Origin: Neopestalotiopsis rosae
Lineage: Eukaryota; Ascomycota; Sordariomycetes; Amphisphaeriales; Sporocadaceae
DNA length: 64,000 nucleotides
NCBI GenBank assembly: GCA_023078685.1
Contig: JALGAS010000006.1
Span: forward strand, 1,612,001-1,676,000
Direction: 5' to 3'
A program made the translations under genes and the position numbers. Positions 11,679-22,500 of the stretch are shown here, one piece after another. How positions within the stretch are numbered: the first letter of the stretch is position 1; each line of letters opens with the position of its first letter. Under the pieces are notes generated by a model that saw nothing but the letters and a program-made list of their open reading frames with translations, made no database searches and was not told the origin of the DNA.

Positions 11679-11983
11679 ATACTTTATGCACTTCGGCAAG
11701 TTCACTGCAACCTCTAGGCCAAGCGAGAATCAAGTCATATACTCAGGACCCGCTTATCTCCCTCCTGCCGCCCCAGGTCGAGATACAGATCATCGGTAGC
11801 TCTTCGGGGGTAATCGCCACGATGATTACAGGCAAAGGGCTTGCGCTTTGCCGGCAAGCAGGCCCAAGTTGCCGACATGTCTAGCCGCTGTTGATACTCT
11901 ACATATGAGGTCTGTGGAAAACCAAGGCCGACGTCCGTATTGGGAAATTCACACAAGACTATTTCCTCGCCCCATGGCCGATA

Positions 11984-11989
11984 TATAAA
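11984..11989 (+). promoter_or_regulatory. TATA box of the GH7 gene
   Basis: The sequence TATAAA within atatataaag lies 102 nt before the cellobiohydrolase ATG, a normal distance for a strongly induced fungal cellulase promoter. Confidence 0.6.
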
Positions 11990-12090
11990 GATGGTGATGA
12001 TGTGCTCTTCTGTCGAACTTGGGTTTTGCTCTTCACTGGACAACAGCTACCTATCCTGTCTCTTTCTCTCACTTAGTCCATCTTGCAACC

Positions 12091-13761
12091 ATGATCTCGA
12101 AGATTGCTGTCATCAGCGGCCTCTTGGCCCTTGGCGATGCTCAGGCCGTCGGCACTCAGACGACTGAGACGCATCCCAAGATGACCTGGAAGAACTGTGC
12201 CGCCGGGGGCAGCTGCACAACGGTCAATGGCGAGGTCACTGTTGATGCCAACTGGCGATGGCTGCACGATATCAATGGCTACACCAACTGCTACACTGGC
12301 AATGAGTGGAACACGACCATTTGCAAGGACGCTGCTTCGTGTGCCACCAACTGTGCCCTCGACGGCGCCGACTACTCTGGTACCTATGGTGCATCCACCA
12401 GCGGTGATGCTTTGACTCTGAAGTTTGTCACCAAGGGCCAATACTGTAAGATCTACCCTGCACGATCAAGCATTTTCATGAGTGAGAGATGTGGTGAATG
12501 CTAACGAGTGGATATTAGCCACCAACATTGGATCTCGTATGTATCTGATGAACGGAGCCGACAAGTACCAAATGTTCAAGCTTCTGGGCAACGAATTCAC
12601 CTTTGATGTCGACCTGTCCAAGCTCGGCTGTGGATTGAACGGCGCCTTGTACTTTGTCTCCATGGACGAAGACGGTGGCAAGTCCAAGTACTCGACCAAC
12701 AAGGCTGGTGCCAAATACGGTACTGGCTACTGTGATGCTCAGTGCCCGCGTGATCTCAAGTTCATTGATGGCAAGGCCAACAGTGCCTCTTGGACGCCGT
12801 CCACCAACGATGCCAATGCCGGTGTTGGTGCAATGGGCTCGTGCTGCGCCGAGATGGATATCTGGGGTAAGTTACAAATCACAAAAGACACATATAATGT
12901 ATACACCACACTGCAAGAAAGGACCAGAAACTAATGAAGCAAACTCTCAACAGAGGCCAACAAGGTTTCAACTGCCTACACCCCCCACCCCTGCAAGAAC
13001 AATGCTCAGCACTCTTGCTCGGGCGACGCCTGCGGTGGAACCTACTCGAGCACCCGTTACGCCGGGGACTGCGACCCCGACGGCTGCGACTTCAACTCGT
13101 ACCGCCAGGGCGTCAAGGACTTTTACGGCCCGGGCATGACGGTGGACACGGGGTCCAAGTTCACCGTGGTGACGCAGTTCATCAAGGGCTCCTCGGGCGA
13201 CCTCGAGAGCATCAAGCGCTACTACGTCCAGGGCGGCAAGCTCATCCCCAACTCCGAGTCCACCATTGCCGGCACCAGCGGCAACGAGATCAACACCGAG
13301 TACTGCTCCGCCCAGAAGACGGCCTTTGGCGACACGGACGACTTCTCCGGCAAGGGCGGCCTCAAGCAGATGGGTGCCGCTCTTGACAAGGGCATGGTTC
13401 TGGTCATGTCAGTCTGGGACGACGTAAGTTGATCTTTCTGCTTCTTTTCTTGGTTTCTTGTTTTCTTTTTCTGGTCCTTCTGGCCTATTTCGGTCTTTTT
13501 GAAAAAAGGCAGTGTCAGCCCAATTTGAGAACTGCTTTTTCAGCTAACACAAAGCTCGATCAACAGCACTACGCCAACATGCTCTGGCTCGACTCGAGCT
13601 ACCCTCTTGACAAGGATGCCTCGACGCCCGGCATCGCCCGTGGCAGCTGCGACACCACGTCTGGCGTGCCCGCGGATGTCGAGTCCAAGCAGGCCAGCGA
13701 CCAGGTCATTTACAGCAACATCCGCTTCGGTCCCATCAACTCGACCTTCACCGCCTCTTAA
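12091..13761 (+). CDS. cbh1: GH7 cellobiohydrolase I, secreted, no CBM1
   Basis: Exons are 12091-12445, 12519-12866, 12954-13423 and 13567-13761 (introns of 73, 87 and 143 nt, GTAAG donors, ctaac/gctaac branch sites in introns 1 and 3). The product is 455 aa. A signal peptide ends near AQA (residue 19). The mature protein starts in the family pattern ([17 protein letters not shown]). The catalytic motif EMDIWEAN carries nucleophile Glu230, Asp232 and acid/base Glu235; intron 2 splits the Glu235 codon. The conserved [13 protein letters not shown] and [20 protein letters not shown] segments and many cysteines favour a reducing-end cellobiohydrolase over an endoglucanase. The protein ends at NSTFTAS without linker or CBM1, so it is a catalytic-domain-only form. 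It would release cellobiose from cellulose outside the cell. Confidence 0.95.
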
Positions 13762-15100
13762 GGGGAGGGAAAAAAAAAAAAAAAGAAGGGATGGGTTGTG
13801 CTCTCGATTGGCAATTATATGATCCACACGGCTGTAGCGGATCTTACTTCCGGGAGACGACGAAATTGAAAATGGGCATGTATGATATTGCTTTGTAGAA
13901 ACGACGTGGCAATAGTTTCTGAACGGGACTAGATCGAGAAGAAAATTACGCCCATGTTCGCTTCATCAGCCTTATCTGCAGGCCCGGGGGTGGTCAGGCT
14001 GTGCATAGAAAAACATTCATTCTTTGGCAGAAAATCTATTTTTTGAGAACTCTCATTATAAAATGCTTTTTTTCTTTCTTGCCTTCTTGTCCATGCCCAC
14101 TATTATGGTCCAATATTTGTGTTACCTTAAAAGGGTCGATCTATTCAAGTGCCGAGAAGGACGTAGTAAATCTGGTTCATGTTTCGATGAGATGATTTTT
14201 TACTCAGTGTAGAATACCCAGCCAATGATAAGACCTTTATTGAGATAAAAGAAAAAAGCAACAAGTTCTCGCATAAAATTGGAGACTCATGATGCGACCA
14301 AGTTGCTTTTTTCCTTGAACCTTTCTTTTGCGGACAGACCTAGACAAGCTACAAGGGCAATATTGCCAAATTGAAATAGGGGAGAGAGAGTTTGGAGGAG
14401 CATAAAAAACGTCAGGCTGTAAATGTACAGAGGCAAAGAGGGAGGGAATATTAGTATGCTCAAGGCAAACTATTGGCGCGTTCTAGAACACCAACCGTGG
14501 CTTGCAGGAACGCCTATAGGAACTGGACCCCCAAATTTTTGAGAGAAAGAGGGACAAGGGACTGGAACCTCGGAGCTCATCCGCGCTGTGGAACAAGTTG
14601 CCGATGGCTTGCTTGCTTGCTGCAACACACACACACATACATCCCAGGTTACTGGGTTCATTCTTATCGTTTCTTCTTCAAGAACCACTGAACATACATA
14701 CAGTGGCATGCGACCTACAGAGCACACTGCCTGAGATGAAAGTGACAGTCACATTATGCAAGACTCCAAAATGGTCCACGCACGCAAAATTATCAAGATG
14801 ATCTTTTACGGCAAGTTGCATGCATCCATACACAGTCTTCCATCGGACCGAAATAGAGAAAGTTATCAAATAACTACCTGTATATGTCTGTCTGTCTATT
14901 CTGGCCTTGTTTTTAAAAAAATGTCGTAGTCTGTGCAGGATACCTCTTTCCGTTTCTCTACAAAGTCAGACTCCAACAACGTCGTCATTCTTTTCCCCCT
15001 CCTTTGACTTTATTCTTCTCTTTATTTTTTATTCGCCTGTGTTTCTCTTTTTCTCAGAAACGGCCAAGTCGAAAGTGGATTTATTTTTTTCCCCTCAAAC
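13762..15100. other. Intergenic region, GH7 to HET-domain gene
   Basis: No supported gene. It contains an A-run just after the GH7 stop, a GCTT/CA microsatellite near 14604-14642, and a pyrimidine-rich stretch at 14950-15090 that looks like the promoter or leader of the HET gene. Confidence 0.5.
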
Positions 15101-17032
15101 ATGTCTAGCGAGACGGACATTTTTCGACACGTTCCTCTGACGGACACGAGGCAACAGATTCGATTGCTGAGGTTCGTCGGTGATTACGATGATCTGGACG
15201 CACACGAGCTCCAGTGTGAGCTATTCGTCTGCAATCGAGAAGCTGCCCCTGTCTACCATGTCATATCCCACGTCGCAGGAGGAGGCAGCAGCAACGATGA
15301 TGATGACTTGGCCAGCATTACCACGAGTATCAGCATCAATGGTCGGAGAGTGCAGATCCCCTTGAGCTGCGAGAATGCATTCAGAAAGGGACTGCGCAGT
15401 CTAGGAGGAGGAGGAGGCGCAGATGCATACTATTGGATGAACGAGCTCTGCATCAATCGGAAGGACGAGCTCGAAACGCAGCACCAAGTGGCAAGGTTGA
15501 CGCAGGTGTACCGGGACGCCACGCGCGTGCTGCAGGTTCGAGGCGGCATGACGGAAGCTGCAGCTGCAGCGAGGGCGCCGCCGCCGCCCGTCGAGGAGCC
15601 ACTGCTGCTCACAAATGGCGAACTCAAGACCTGGATGAGAGACGTCTGGTGCCTCGAGGATGAGGTCTCTGATTTGCTCGAGTCGGTCTGGGATCGACTT
15701 GATTCATATGATGACAGTCAACTGGCAAGATTGACTCGAGTTCGGGAAATATTCAGACATTTCAGACTGCGATATTCTAGCCGCGTCCGTTTTCAACAGC
15801 ACGAATCCTTGTGGGACCAAAGACTTTCGGAATATTGCGAATCAAACCATATGCCCATGGATTCTTCCGATGGTCCTCACACGACGACAACGGGTGGGAC
15901 TCGAATACAACCGAGGCATTCTCACCAACCGCATGGCTCACGACCCTGCCAGTTCTGTGGTTGCCCAACATTGTGGACTTGCAATGCGGGCGGGCATGAT
16001 GAGCAAGATACCCCACCATTGGGCGTGCTCTCACCTGTTGTTTCTGCAAGCGGTACTCAGCCCACTCATACACGCAACGAATCGCCTCTCCGGCGACAGC
16101 CTACACAGTCCTGGAAAACCATGCGCGAACTGGGCTTACTTCGCTTTTTGCACCGACAAGATGAAGGGCGTGAATCTCCGCTCTCATCGTCTGATGCTGT
16201 GGAGAACGGCGTCTTTGACTCTAGGTGGCAGCTGGCTTTGGGACTCATGCGGTTCCCAAAACCCGAAATAGACAATGCCGCTTCATGGTACGCTAGATGT
16301 GGATTGCAGCTTGCAACCCGTGTCGCCGGGACCCTCCAGCTCATGGCCGATGCTGGCGAGGCGCGTATCGAGGTCAAGGCGAGACGAATGGCTAGACCAA
16401 ATCTCCTACCCGCGATGGCACCATTGATGGAGGGTTTACCGTCGCATCCAACGCTCAAAGACCGGCAATGGGCCGGCATCAGTATCACGGACGGGTCCCA
16501 CTCGCTGTATCCAGCCATGGAGTCTGATTGTGAATTCGCCACGGATCTGAACTGGTCATCACAATTTCCACCCCTCGACGTTCGAGGCATGAACACGTTT
16601 TACCTAGACGAAGCGAAAAGTTTACCTTTTGCCCATCTCCCATCAAAGGCAGAGTACGGCGACTGGGTCATCTGGTCCACTGGGGGTCGGGAGTTGGAAG
16701 CTTTGCAGGATATTGTCTTGTTACTAAGGACCCGACCGACCGAGGGACGAGGCAGCCCCAAGCACTTGTACGACATCATTGGACAGGGACGTAAAATTCC
16801 CAGACCTGGTGGCTTCTTTGGTGTATCTCTCATGAGAGCACATTTTCAACTAAACTTTCATCCTGAAGATGCTCTGGCTCTAGCCGTACAGGTTCTATCA
16901 GAGTATAACTCGATAGATCACCACACGCGCATCACAAGCCTAGTGGAACGGATCAACACAAGAGTGTGCGGTTATGAGAGAACGTCGTACGCTGAGCGGG
17001 TAAGCGATCAATTGCTTTGCTCCATAATATGA
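15101..17032 (+). CDS. HET-domain (heterokaryon incompatibility-type) protein
   Basis: 643 aa as a single exon. The HET domain occupies about residues 40-150: VYHVISHVAG (51-60), SINGRRVQIPLSCENAFRKG (78-97), then YYWMNELCINRKDE (110-123) and VARLTQVYRDATRVL (130-144), which is the domain's usual motif order. HET domains mark fungal allorecognition or NLR-associated cell-death proteins; whether this one has that role is inference. The C-terminal half has no recognised domain. Residues about 245-340 are Ser/Pro/His-rich with a CxxCxC cluster, and other long frames overlap this stretch, so a frameshift or unrecognised introns are possible. A GTAAGC at 16999 could be a donor to an acceptor near 17102, giving a different C-terminus. 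It is convergent with the TMD0-like gene 162 nt away. Confidence 0.75.
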   Translation: MSSETDIFRHVPLTDTRQQIRLLRFVGDYDDLDAHELQCELFVCNREAAPVYHVISHVAGGGSSNDDDDLASITTSISINGRRVQIPLSCENAFRKGLRSLGGGGGADAYYWMNELCINRKDELETQHQVARLTQVYRDATRVLQVRGGMTEAAAAARAPPPPVEEPLLLTNGELKTWMRDVWCLEDEVSDLLESVWDRLDSYDDSQLARLTRVREIFRHFRLRYSSRVRFQQHESLWDQRLSEYCESNHMPMDSSDGPHTTTTGGTRIQPRHSHQPHGSRPCQFCGCPTLWTCNAGGHDEQDTPPLGVLSPVVSASGTQPTHTRNESPLRRQPTQSWKTMRELGLLRFLHRQDEGRESPLSSSDAVENGVFDSRWQLALGLMRFPKPEIDNAASWYARCGLQLATRVAGTLQLMADAGEARIEVKARRMARPNLLPAMAPLMEGLPSHPTLKDRQWAGISITDGSHSLYPAMESDCEFATDLNWSSQFPPLDVRGMNTFYLDEAKSLPFAHLPSKAEYGDWVIWSTGGRELEALQDIVLLLRTRPTEGRGSPKHLYDIIGQGRKIPRPGGFFGVSLMRAHFQLNFHPEDALALAVQVLSEYNSIDHHTRITSLVERINTRVCGYERTSYAERVSDQLLCSII

Positions 17033-17194
17033 AAAAGCCAGTCTTGGCGAATGTGTACCTCTTTGGGAATCGTTGTTTTCCTTATCCATTCTCTTCTGCT
17101 AGAAATCATACCGTCAACGCCCCGCCTTTCCCCTGTACCACAATATTCATACAATCATAATTACATACAAGCACGTCACTTTTGTGCCGCGTGC

Positions 17195-17963
17195 TTATTT
17201 CCAATCAAACTCGCTCCTCAGCTCGACTACATCGTCATCCAGCTCGCTCCTCCTGTTTTTCCTCCTCACGACCATGACGGTAATCTCGGCCACAACAGCA
17301 AGTATGTAGAATGACCCGAGAATAATGAGGTCGGTGAATTGGTGGACAGTGGCATAAGTCGTGTCCTGGCGCGCCAGCGAGCCCTCGAGCCCCAGACCCA
17401 GCACGCCGGTGATCTTGAGCGCGGTAATGGCGGCGCCCGCCACCCAGAGCGCGACCGCCGCCGCCCAGTACCCGCGGATCCTGCGAAAGACGCCGTCGGT
17501 GGCCTGCATGGCGACGGCACCGGCGAAGCCGACGTAGGCGAAAGGGACCAGGCCCACGCCGAGCTGGATCCGGGCCAGGCCGAGGACCTCGACCGTCTGC
17601 ATGAGCACCAGCACGGCCACGACAAAGTAGTAGGCCACAAAGACCAGGATGCGACCCCAGCTCGATCGCCATGTGGACTTGGAGAGCACAGACGACCACC
17701 ACTTTTTGGATAGCGGCGACGACAGGCTACGTTGCTTGGGCGTCAGGAAGAAGAGAATGGGCAGGGCGACAATGTAGAGCCATGTTGGTGTCGGTACGAG
17801 TATTGTGTCGAAGAAGCATTGGGTTGGAAGAGGGTCGGCAAGCTGAGAAATAGGGCCCTATAGGATGAAGAAAATTGGTAAGCTTGGAGAATGGTACAAA
17901 GTGAGTATATGTTGAGACCAAACTTACAAAGCCCTCGGGCCGATTACTGCAGAGACCTGACAT
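17195..17963 (-). CDS. Small polytopic membrane protein resembling the TMD0 of MRP-type ABC transporters
   Basis: Exons are 17928-17963 (12 codons) and 17195-17857, with a 70 nt intron (GTAAGT donor, TATAG acceptor). The product is 232 aa. The spliced N-terminus MSGLCSNRPEGF + GPISQLADPLPTQCFF has the Cys, FGP and CF spacing typical of the extracellular start of ABCC (Ycf1/MRP) proteins. About five hydrophobic segments follow (around 27-43, 75-93, 100-115, 127-150 and 170-195), then a basic/acidic tail. No nucleotide-binding domain follows, and the stop codon is clear. I infer a stand-alone TMD0-like module; known TMD0 domains serve in targeting and partner binding. The alternative is an unrelated five-helix fungal membrane protein. 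Without the first exon the N-terminus is lost, so the splice call matters. Confidence 0.7.
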
Positions 17964-19578
17964 ATTGGTCTTTATAGATTGTATACCACTTAAAGTGAGA
18001 ACGTGTCTCTAGCCACAGTGCTTGGGCTTTTATCGTCAACTGAGTGATGCTCTATATCCGTCTTGCCAGGAGTCGTATCTCGTCAGATATATTTGGTGTA
18101 GTATAAAGCACGATCTAAAAATGTATAGTAACCAGAATGCATGATTAATAAAACGAGGGAACCCCGTCTCTTTTACACTGCTGCCTCTGAACTACACATG
18201 GGCACAGACGCACACAAGAAAGATGATCGTCCACTCGGGCCCTTGTCGAGGAAACGTCTGATATTCCTTCACACACAAAAGTCACATGGTGTTTCCTCCT
18301 TTACCGCTGGAACCCATAACAGTCATTGACAGAATCCGGTAATCGCATTCGCTCGATAAGGACGGAGTGGTAACGAACCTGAGACGCACTCGGCTTCGAG
18401 AAGTATCGCTAGGCGCGTGCGACAAGGGACGAAGATATGGTGATCAGTGGTTGGACTTGTGTGTGGGGGGCCATGCATAGTACCGCTGGCGATTGTACGA
18501 TGGGTTTTGTGCAAAGCACGTTTCAGAATTATTTCACCACACTACATACTCACACCACTGGAGAGGACTTATCCCCAAGTATAAATTCTTGGAACCTTGG
18601 AGAATAACTCCAACACGGAGTCAATAGTGAGGTCAAGTACAGGGGGAAAACTCGGGATAAAAATGTTTCTTCAACGTTTCTGTTTCGCACTGACTTTTGT
18701 AAGGGGGTGGGTTGGCCTCCCCGAAATCCTGAGTTGCCACCCCAGTCCCCGCAGGTCCGTTTCAGCTTTTGCCATGGGCCACCTCTTTCGCAACGTGCCG
18801 AGAGTCTTTTTACCCATGCTCAATGCCCAAAGCTTGGATCTTCTCGGCTATACCGTACGTATTGCAATAAGTCGTGGTAATCTGATTCGCGGTAGGTCTG
18901 GAAAGAGTTGTCGTTGCCCATGGTAAGAGGCGCTCCCGCAGACAAATCGTGTTATAGTCGAGTCGCATACCAACTGGGGTAGGTCCATGTGGGGCATATG
19001 CCACAGCCGACCACTATACACGCACGACCCAAGTATTCACCATGAACACATGGGTTCACTATCCAAAATACACATATCAAAGAGGTTTATATGTAGACTT
19101 ATTGTTATACGTGATATATGCAAAGTATGTTTACCTCGAAACATGTAAACAGACCACAACAACCACCAATTTGCTGGGTCGATGGGTGGAGGTAGAAGAC
19201 TCTTTGGATATGACCACCTTCACGCTGTATTATTATCGCTTTCGGTATTTCTATCTTTTAACAAGGCTTGGGTGAGAAAATTAAACAACAGTGTCACGTT
19301 TATCAACTGCTTCCGTACCCCATCATTCTTCTTCTGAGTTCTGCCCGGCGTGCTCGTCTTGCTTTGCTCGGACGCCCTACCACTATTTGCTTGTGGTCAG
19401 GAAATGTCTAATTCGCCGCCCCTGTCGCAGAAGCATATATTTCGCGTAGAGCACGCGCGATTTGCTGTCGCCGTGCCCGGATTCGACTCCCGGGGATTCT
19501 TATCGGATGCAATCTTCTCTCCTAGTCTGCAGGGCCGTCGTCCGACTGCGTCCCATCGACTCCCGGCGCTGAGTCTTC
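17964..19578. other. Intergenic region, TMD0-like gene to NPC1
   Basis: No supported gene. Short frames on the plus strand (for example 18597-18926) show no domain. The region holds the promoter of the TMD0-like gene on the left and the NPC1 3' flank on the right. Confidence 0.5.
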
Positions 19579-22500
19579 CTAGTCCTCGTCCTCTGAGTCT
19601 GTCATGTCATCAGGCAACAGAGATCTATATCTCCTATTGGCCAAGTCTTCGACCAACCCACCCTCGCTCTCCGGATCTACGTAGCCTTCACCACCCACCA
19701 GACTGAGGAGCACTGGCAGGAAAATGAGGGCGTGAGTGGCGGCAAAAACGACCAGCGCAAGCCAGACACGGAAGTAGTAGATCTCAAAGATCTTTGATCG
19801 TGTAAATGCCAAGACACAGACTCCTAGCAGCTTGGTAACTGTGATGCCGCTGAAAACAGAGCCACCAACATTGACAAGTGCAGTCCAGGCACGAGCATCA
19901 CGACCGCGGAAACGGTTCTTAGCTCGTTCCATGACAGAGCCTGACGGGAACATGAAGGCGCGAGCAATATGCGCACAGAATTCGACGGCAATGCCCACAC
20001 AGATGATCAGGTTCACCAGTGACACTGCATTGAGAGACACGTCAAATACAGCCATGGCGCCAATGATGTCGACGACCGTCATGGCAACCGTAACGGTGAC
20101 AGCCAAGGCCGTCAACAGGGAGCCAAGAAGTAGAGTCGACACGGCGAAAATGACTGCAATTGCAGATCCGAGTAGGGTAGCGCTCAGGTTAACGATACCG
20201 GCATATTGGTCGAAAAAGACGTAGAATACGCTGTAAGGGAATACTTCGACACCTGTATTGGCTGTGAAATCATTGGCGATGCGACGCGCAGCAGCATATG
20301 CATCGATGAAGTCCTCTTGGCTGCGCAAGGGCTTGTGCATTGTGCGGAAGTTGCTGGCTCGGATAGTCTTTCGCTCGTCATCAATGGCAACTGCCTGGCT
20401 ATACGAGGCCTGGCCTCCGAGTGGGCAGTCATCATCTGTGGGCGAAGCCAGGAATTTCTTGAGATAATGGACAAACTCTTCACCTTCAGGCATTCCAGAC
20501 ATGGTGATATTCCAGGGCGGGTTGCGGTTTGCAAAGCAAGTCTCACGTCCTTCAACACAGCAAGTGTCATAGTCTGGGTTGAGCCAGAGGAAGAAGTCAT
20601 CCACCCAGCTGGCAGTTGGGGATGAGATGTAAGAGACAGCAGGCCGCTTCCGTTCTTGTTCGAGTATATTGGTGAGGGACAATTTATCGCATGATGTGAA
20701 GCGGGAGCAAATCTGTCGTTGATGCGTTCGCTGAGTGGCGTTCAAGTCCTTGGTCACGAAGTAGACTGGCGGGCCGGTGTCCAGGTAGGCATACAGATCG
20801 TTGAAATATGGGATGAGATACGAGTCGTCTGGCAAAGCAACGCGCTGGTCCAAGCCAAGTTTCACATTAGGAATCAAGGCAATGCCGGCAGCCAGTAACC
20901 CCGTGAAAACGACCATGACCAGAACCTTGGTCTTCTTGCCGAGCAAGGCGGGCGCGTAGTGCTTGCGGATGAACTGCTGCAAGAAGCTTTCTTCAGGAAC
21001 ATCGTACGCTCGTGGCCCAGAAGCTTGGTTGCCGTTGAGGTGAACTCTGGCAGCCCTTACCTGAACACAGGGGAAGCAGTCTGCTCGGTGGTCCTCTGTA
21101 CGAATCTGGTTGAGAGATAGAATGGAGATGAAGAGGGTCATCTGCAACAAGGCATTGACGAACACAGCGCCAGCAGCGTAGATGGCAAAGTTCCTAACAG
21201 CGGGCATGCCCACAAAAGCGCCAAGAGCAAACGAAACCGTCTCAGTAATGGCAGAGAACAGAATAGACGGTCCCATCCGACCCAGAGCTTTTGCAATTCG
21301 CTCTTCAACCATGGCATCAGGGTGACTAATGTTGACCCGCTCGAACTCGTGGACGATCAAGAAAATGTTGTCGACACCAACGGCAAGGACGATGAATGGA
21401 ATAACCTCGGCAATGATCAAGGTAGCTTTAATACCAGCCCAAGAGAAGAGACCGATGGATGAAGTGATCGACATCAGAACAATCAGAATGCCAACCAAGC
21501 CAAGAGTGAACTTGCTCTGTACAAGACAGACAGCTGGATTTCTAATCAGCTCTCGGACTGTCATGCTGGTAGAACCCAGGGCCAGAGATGCGTAAATGAA
21601 CATGACGAGGTAGCTGATGGCAATGATGGTCGCGTCGGAATTTGTTGACTTGTTCAACTCCTCTTCGAGACTGATTTCCGTGGAGAATGACAGCCGAAGT
21701 CCAAACTTTTGAGCGGCTTCATCTTGTGCTTGCAGCAGCCGTTCTTTCAAGGCCACTTCCCAGTCTTTGGCTCGGGCAACCTCAGAGCTACCTTCTGGGT
21801 AGTTGCTCACAACCCAGGTTGCAGTCATGGCAGGGGCGTCGACAATTTCATCAAGACCAGCATAGCCACCCAGAACCATGTTTGGTTCGATTGGCTGGCC
21901 GAAATCGGGGCGGCAATTGACAGGCGATCTGGTGCAGTCCTGAAGATCCTGTCTCCAAGTGTCTTTATCGTAATACAAATTGTCCCAGTATGCGGCGACG
22001 GATTGGACGACACAAGCAGGACCAGTCGGTTTGAAACATACGTCCTGTAGCCTGGCTCCGAAGCTAGGACTCTTAAGTTGCTTCACCTCTTTTTCAAGGC
22101 TCATCCACCATTCAATGACATCGCTGCTCAAGACAGGGCCGCCCGTGTCGTTGACCAAGAAAGCCTTCTCGGCGCGGTAGAAGGGACCAAAGTTTTCATC
22201 AAAAAACGCCTTCTCTTGTGCAGCAGCAGACGTAGGGCTCACCCAGAGCTTCTCAGGCGTTCTCACCACATCAAATTTAACCCAGCCAACACTCAACACA
22301 ATAACGAGTATCAAACTTGTAAAGATGGTGATTGCAGGAAATCTGGCACAGACATGGCCTAATTTGCTGAAAGCAAGGTCACACCAAGTGTTGATCTTGT
22401 AGTAATTCTGTGGGCGGTCGTACATTGCCCCATTGCGGACCAAGTCGCCTTCGTCATCGTCGTCACTTTCCGTGGCCTGAAGTAGCTGGAGTCGTTCGCT

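Larger units (their letters stand above)
10052..12090. other. Intergenic region upstream of the GH7 gene
   Basis: No supported gene. A 257-codon open frame at 10536-11309 begins with GTG and shows no recognisable domain. Near 11669 a short GC-rich inverted string includes GTGGGG, which fits the CreA/Cre1 consensus SYGGRG and may be a carbon-repression site for the cellulase gene. A TATA box lies at 11984. Confidence 0.5.

Noticed and set aside
11595..11680. tRNA-like stretch on the minus strand (GTTCAAATCC box and a hairpin with TTAAT stem)
   Set aside because: The T-stem does not pair, the would-be anticodon loop lacks U33, and no acceptor stem is found.
19470..19500. T-arm-like string around attcgactcccg near the NPC1 3' end
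   Set aside because: Only four T-stem pairs form, and no matching acceptor or anticodon arm lies upstream.
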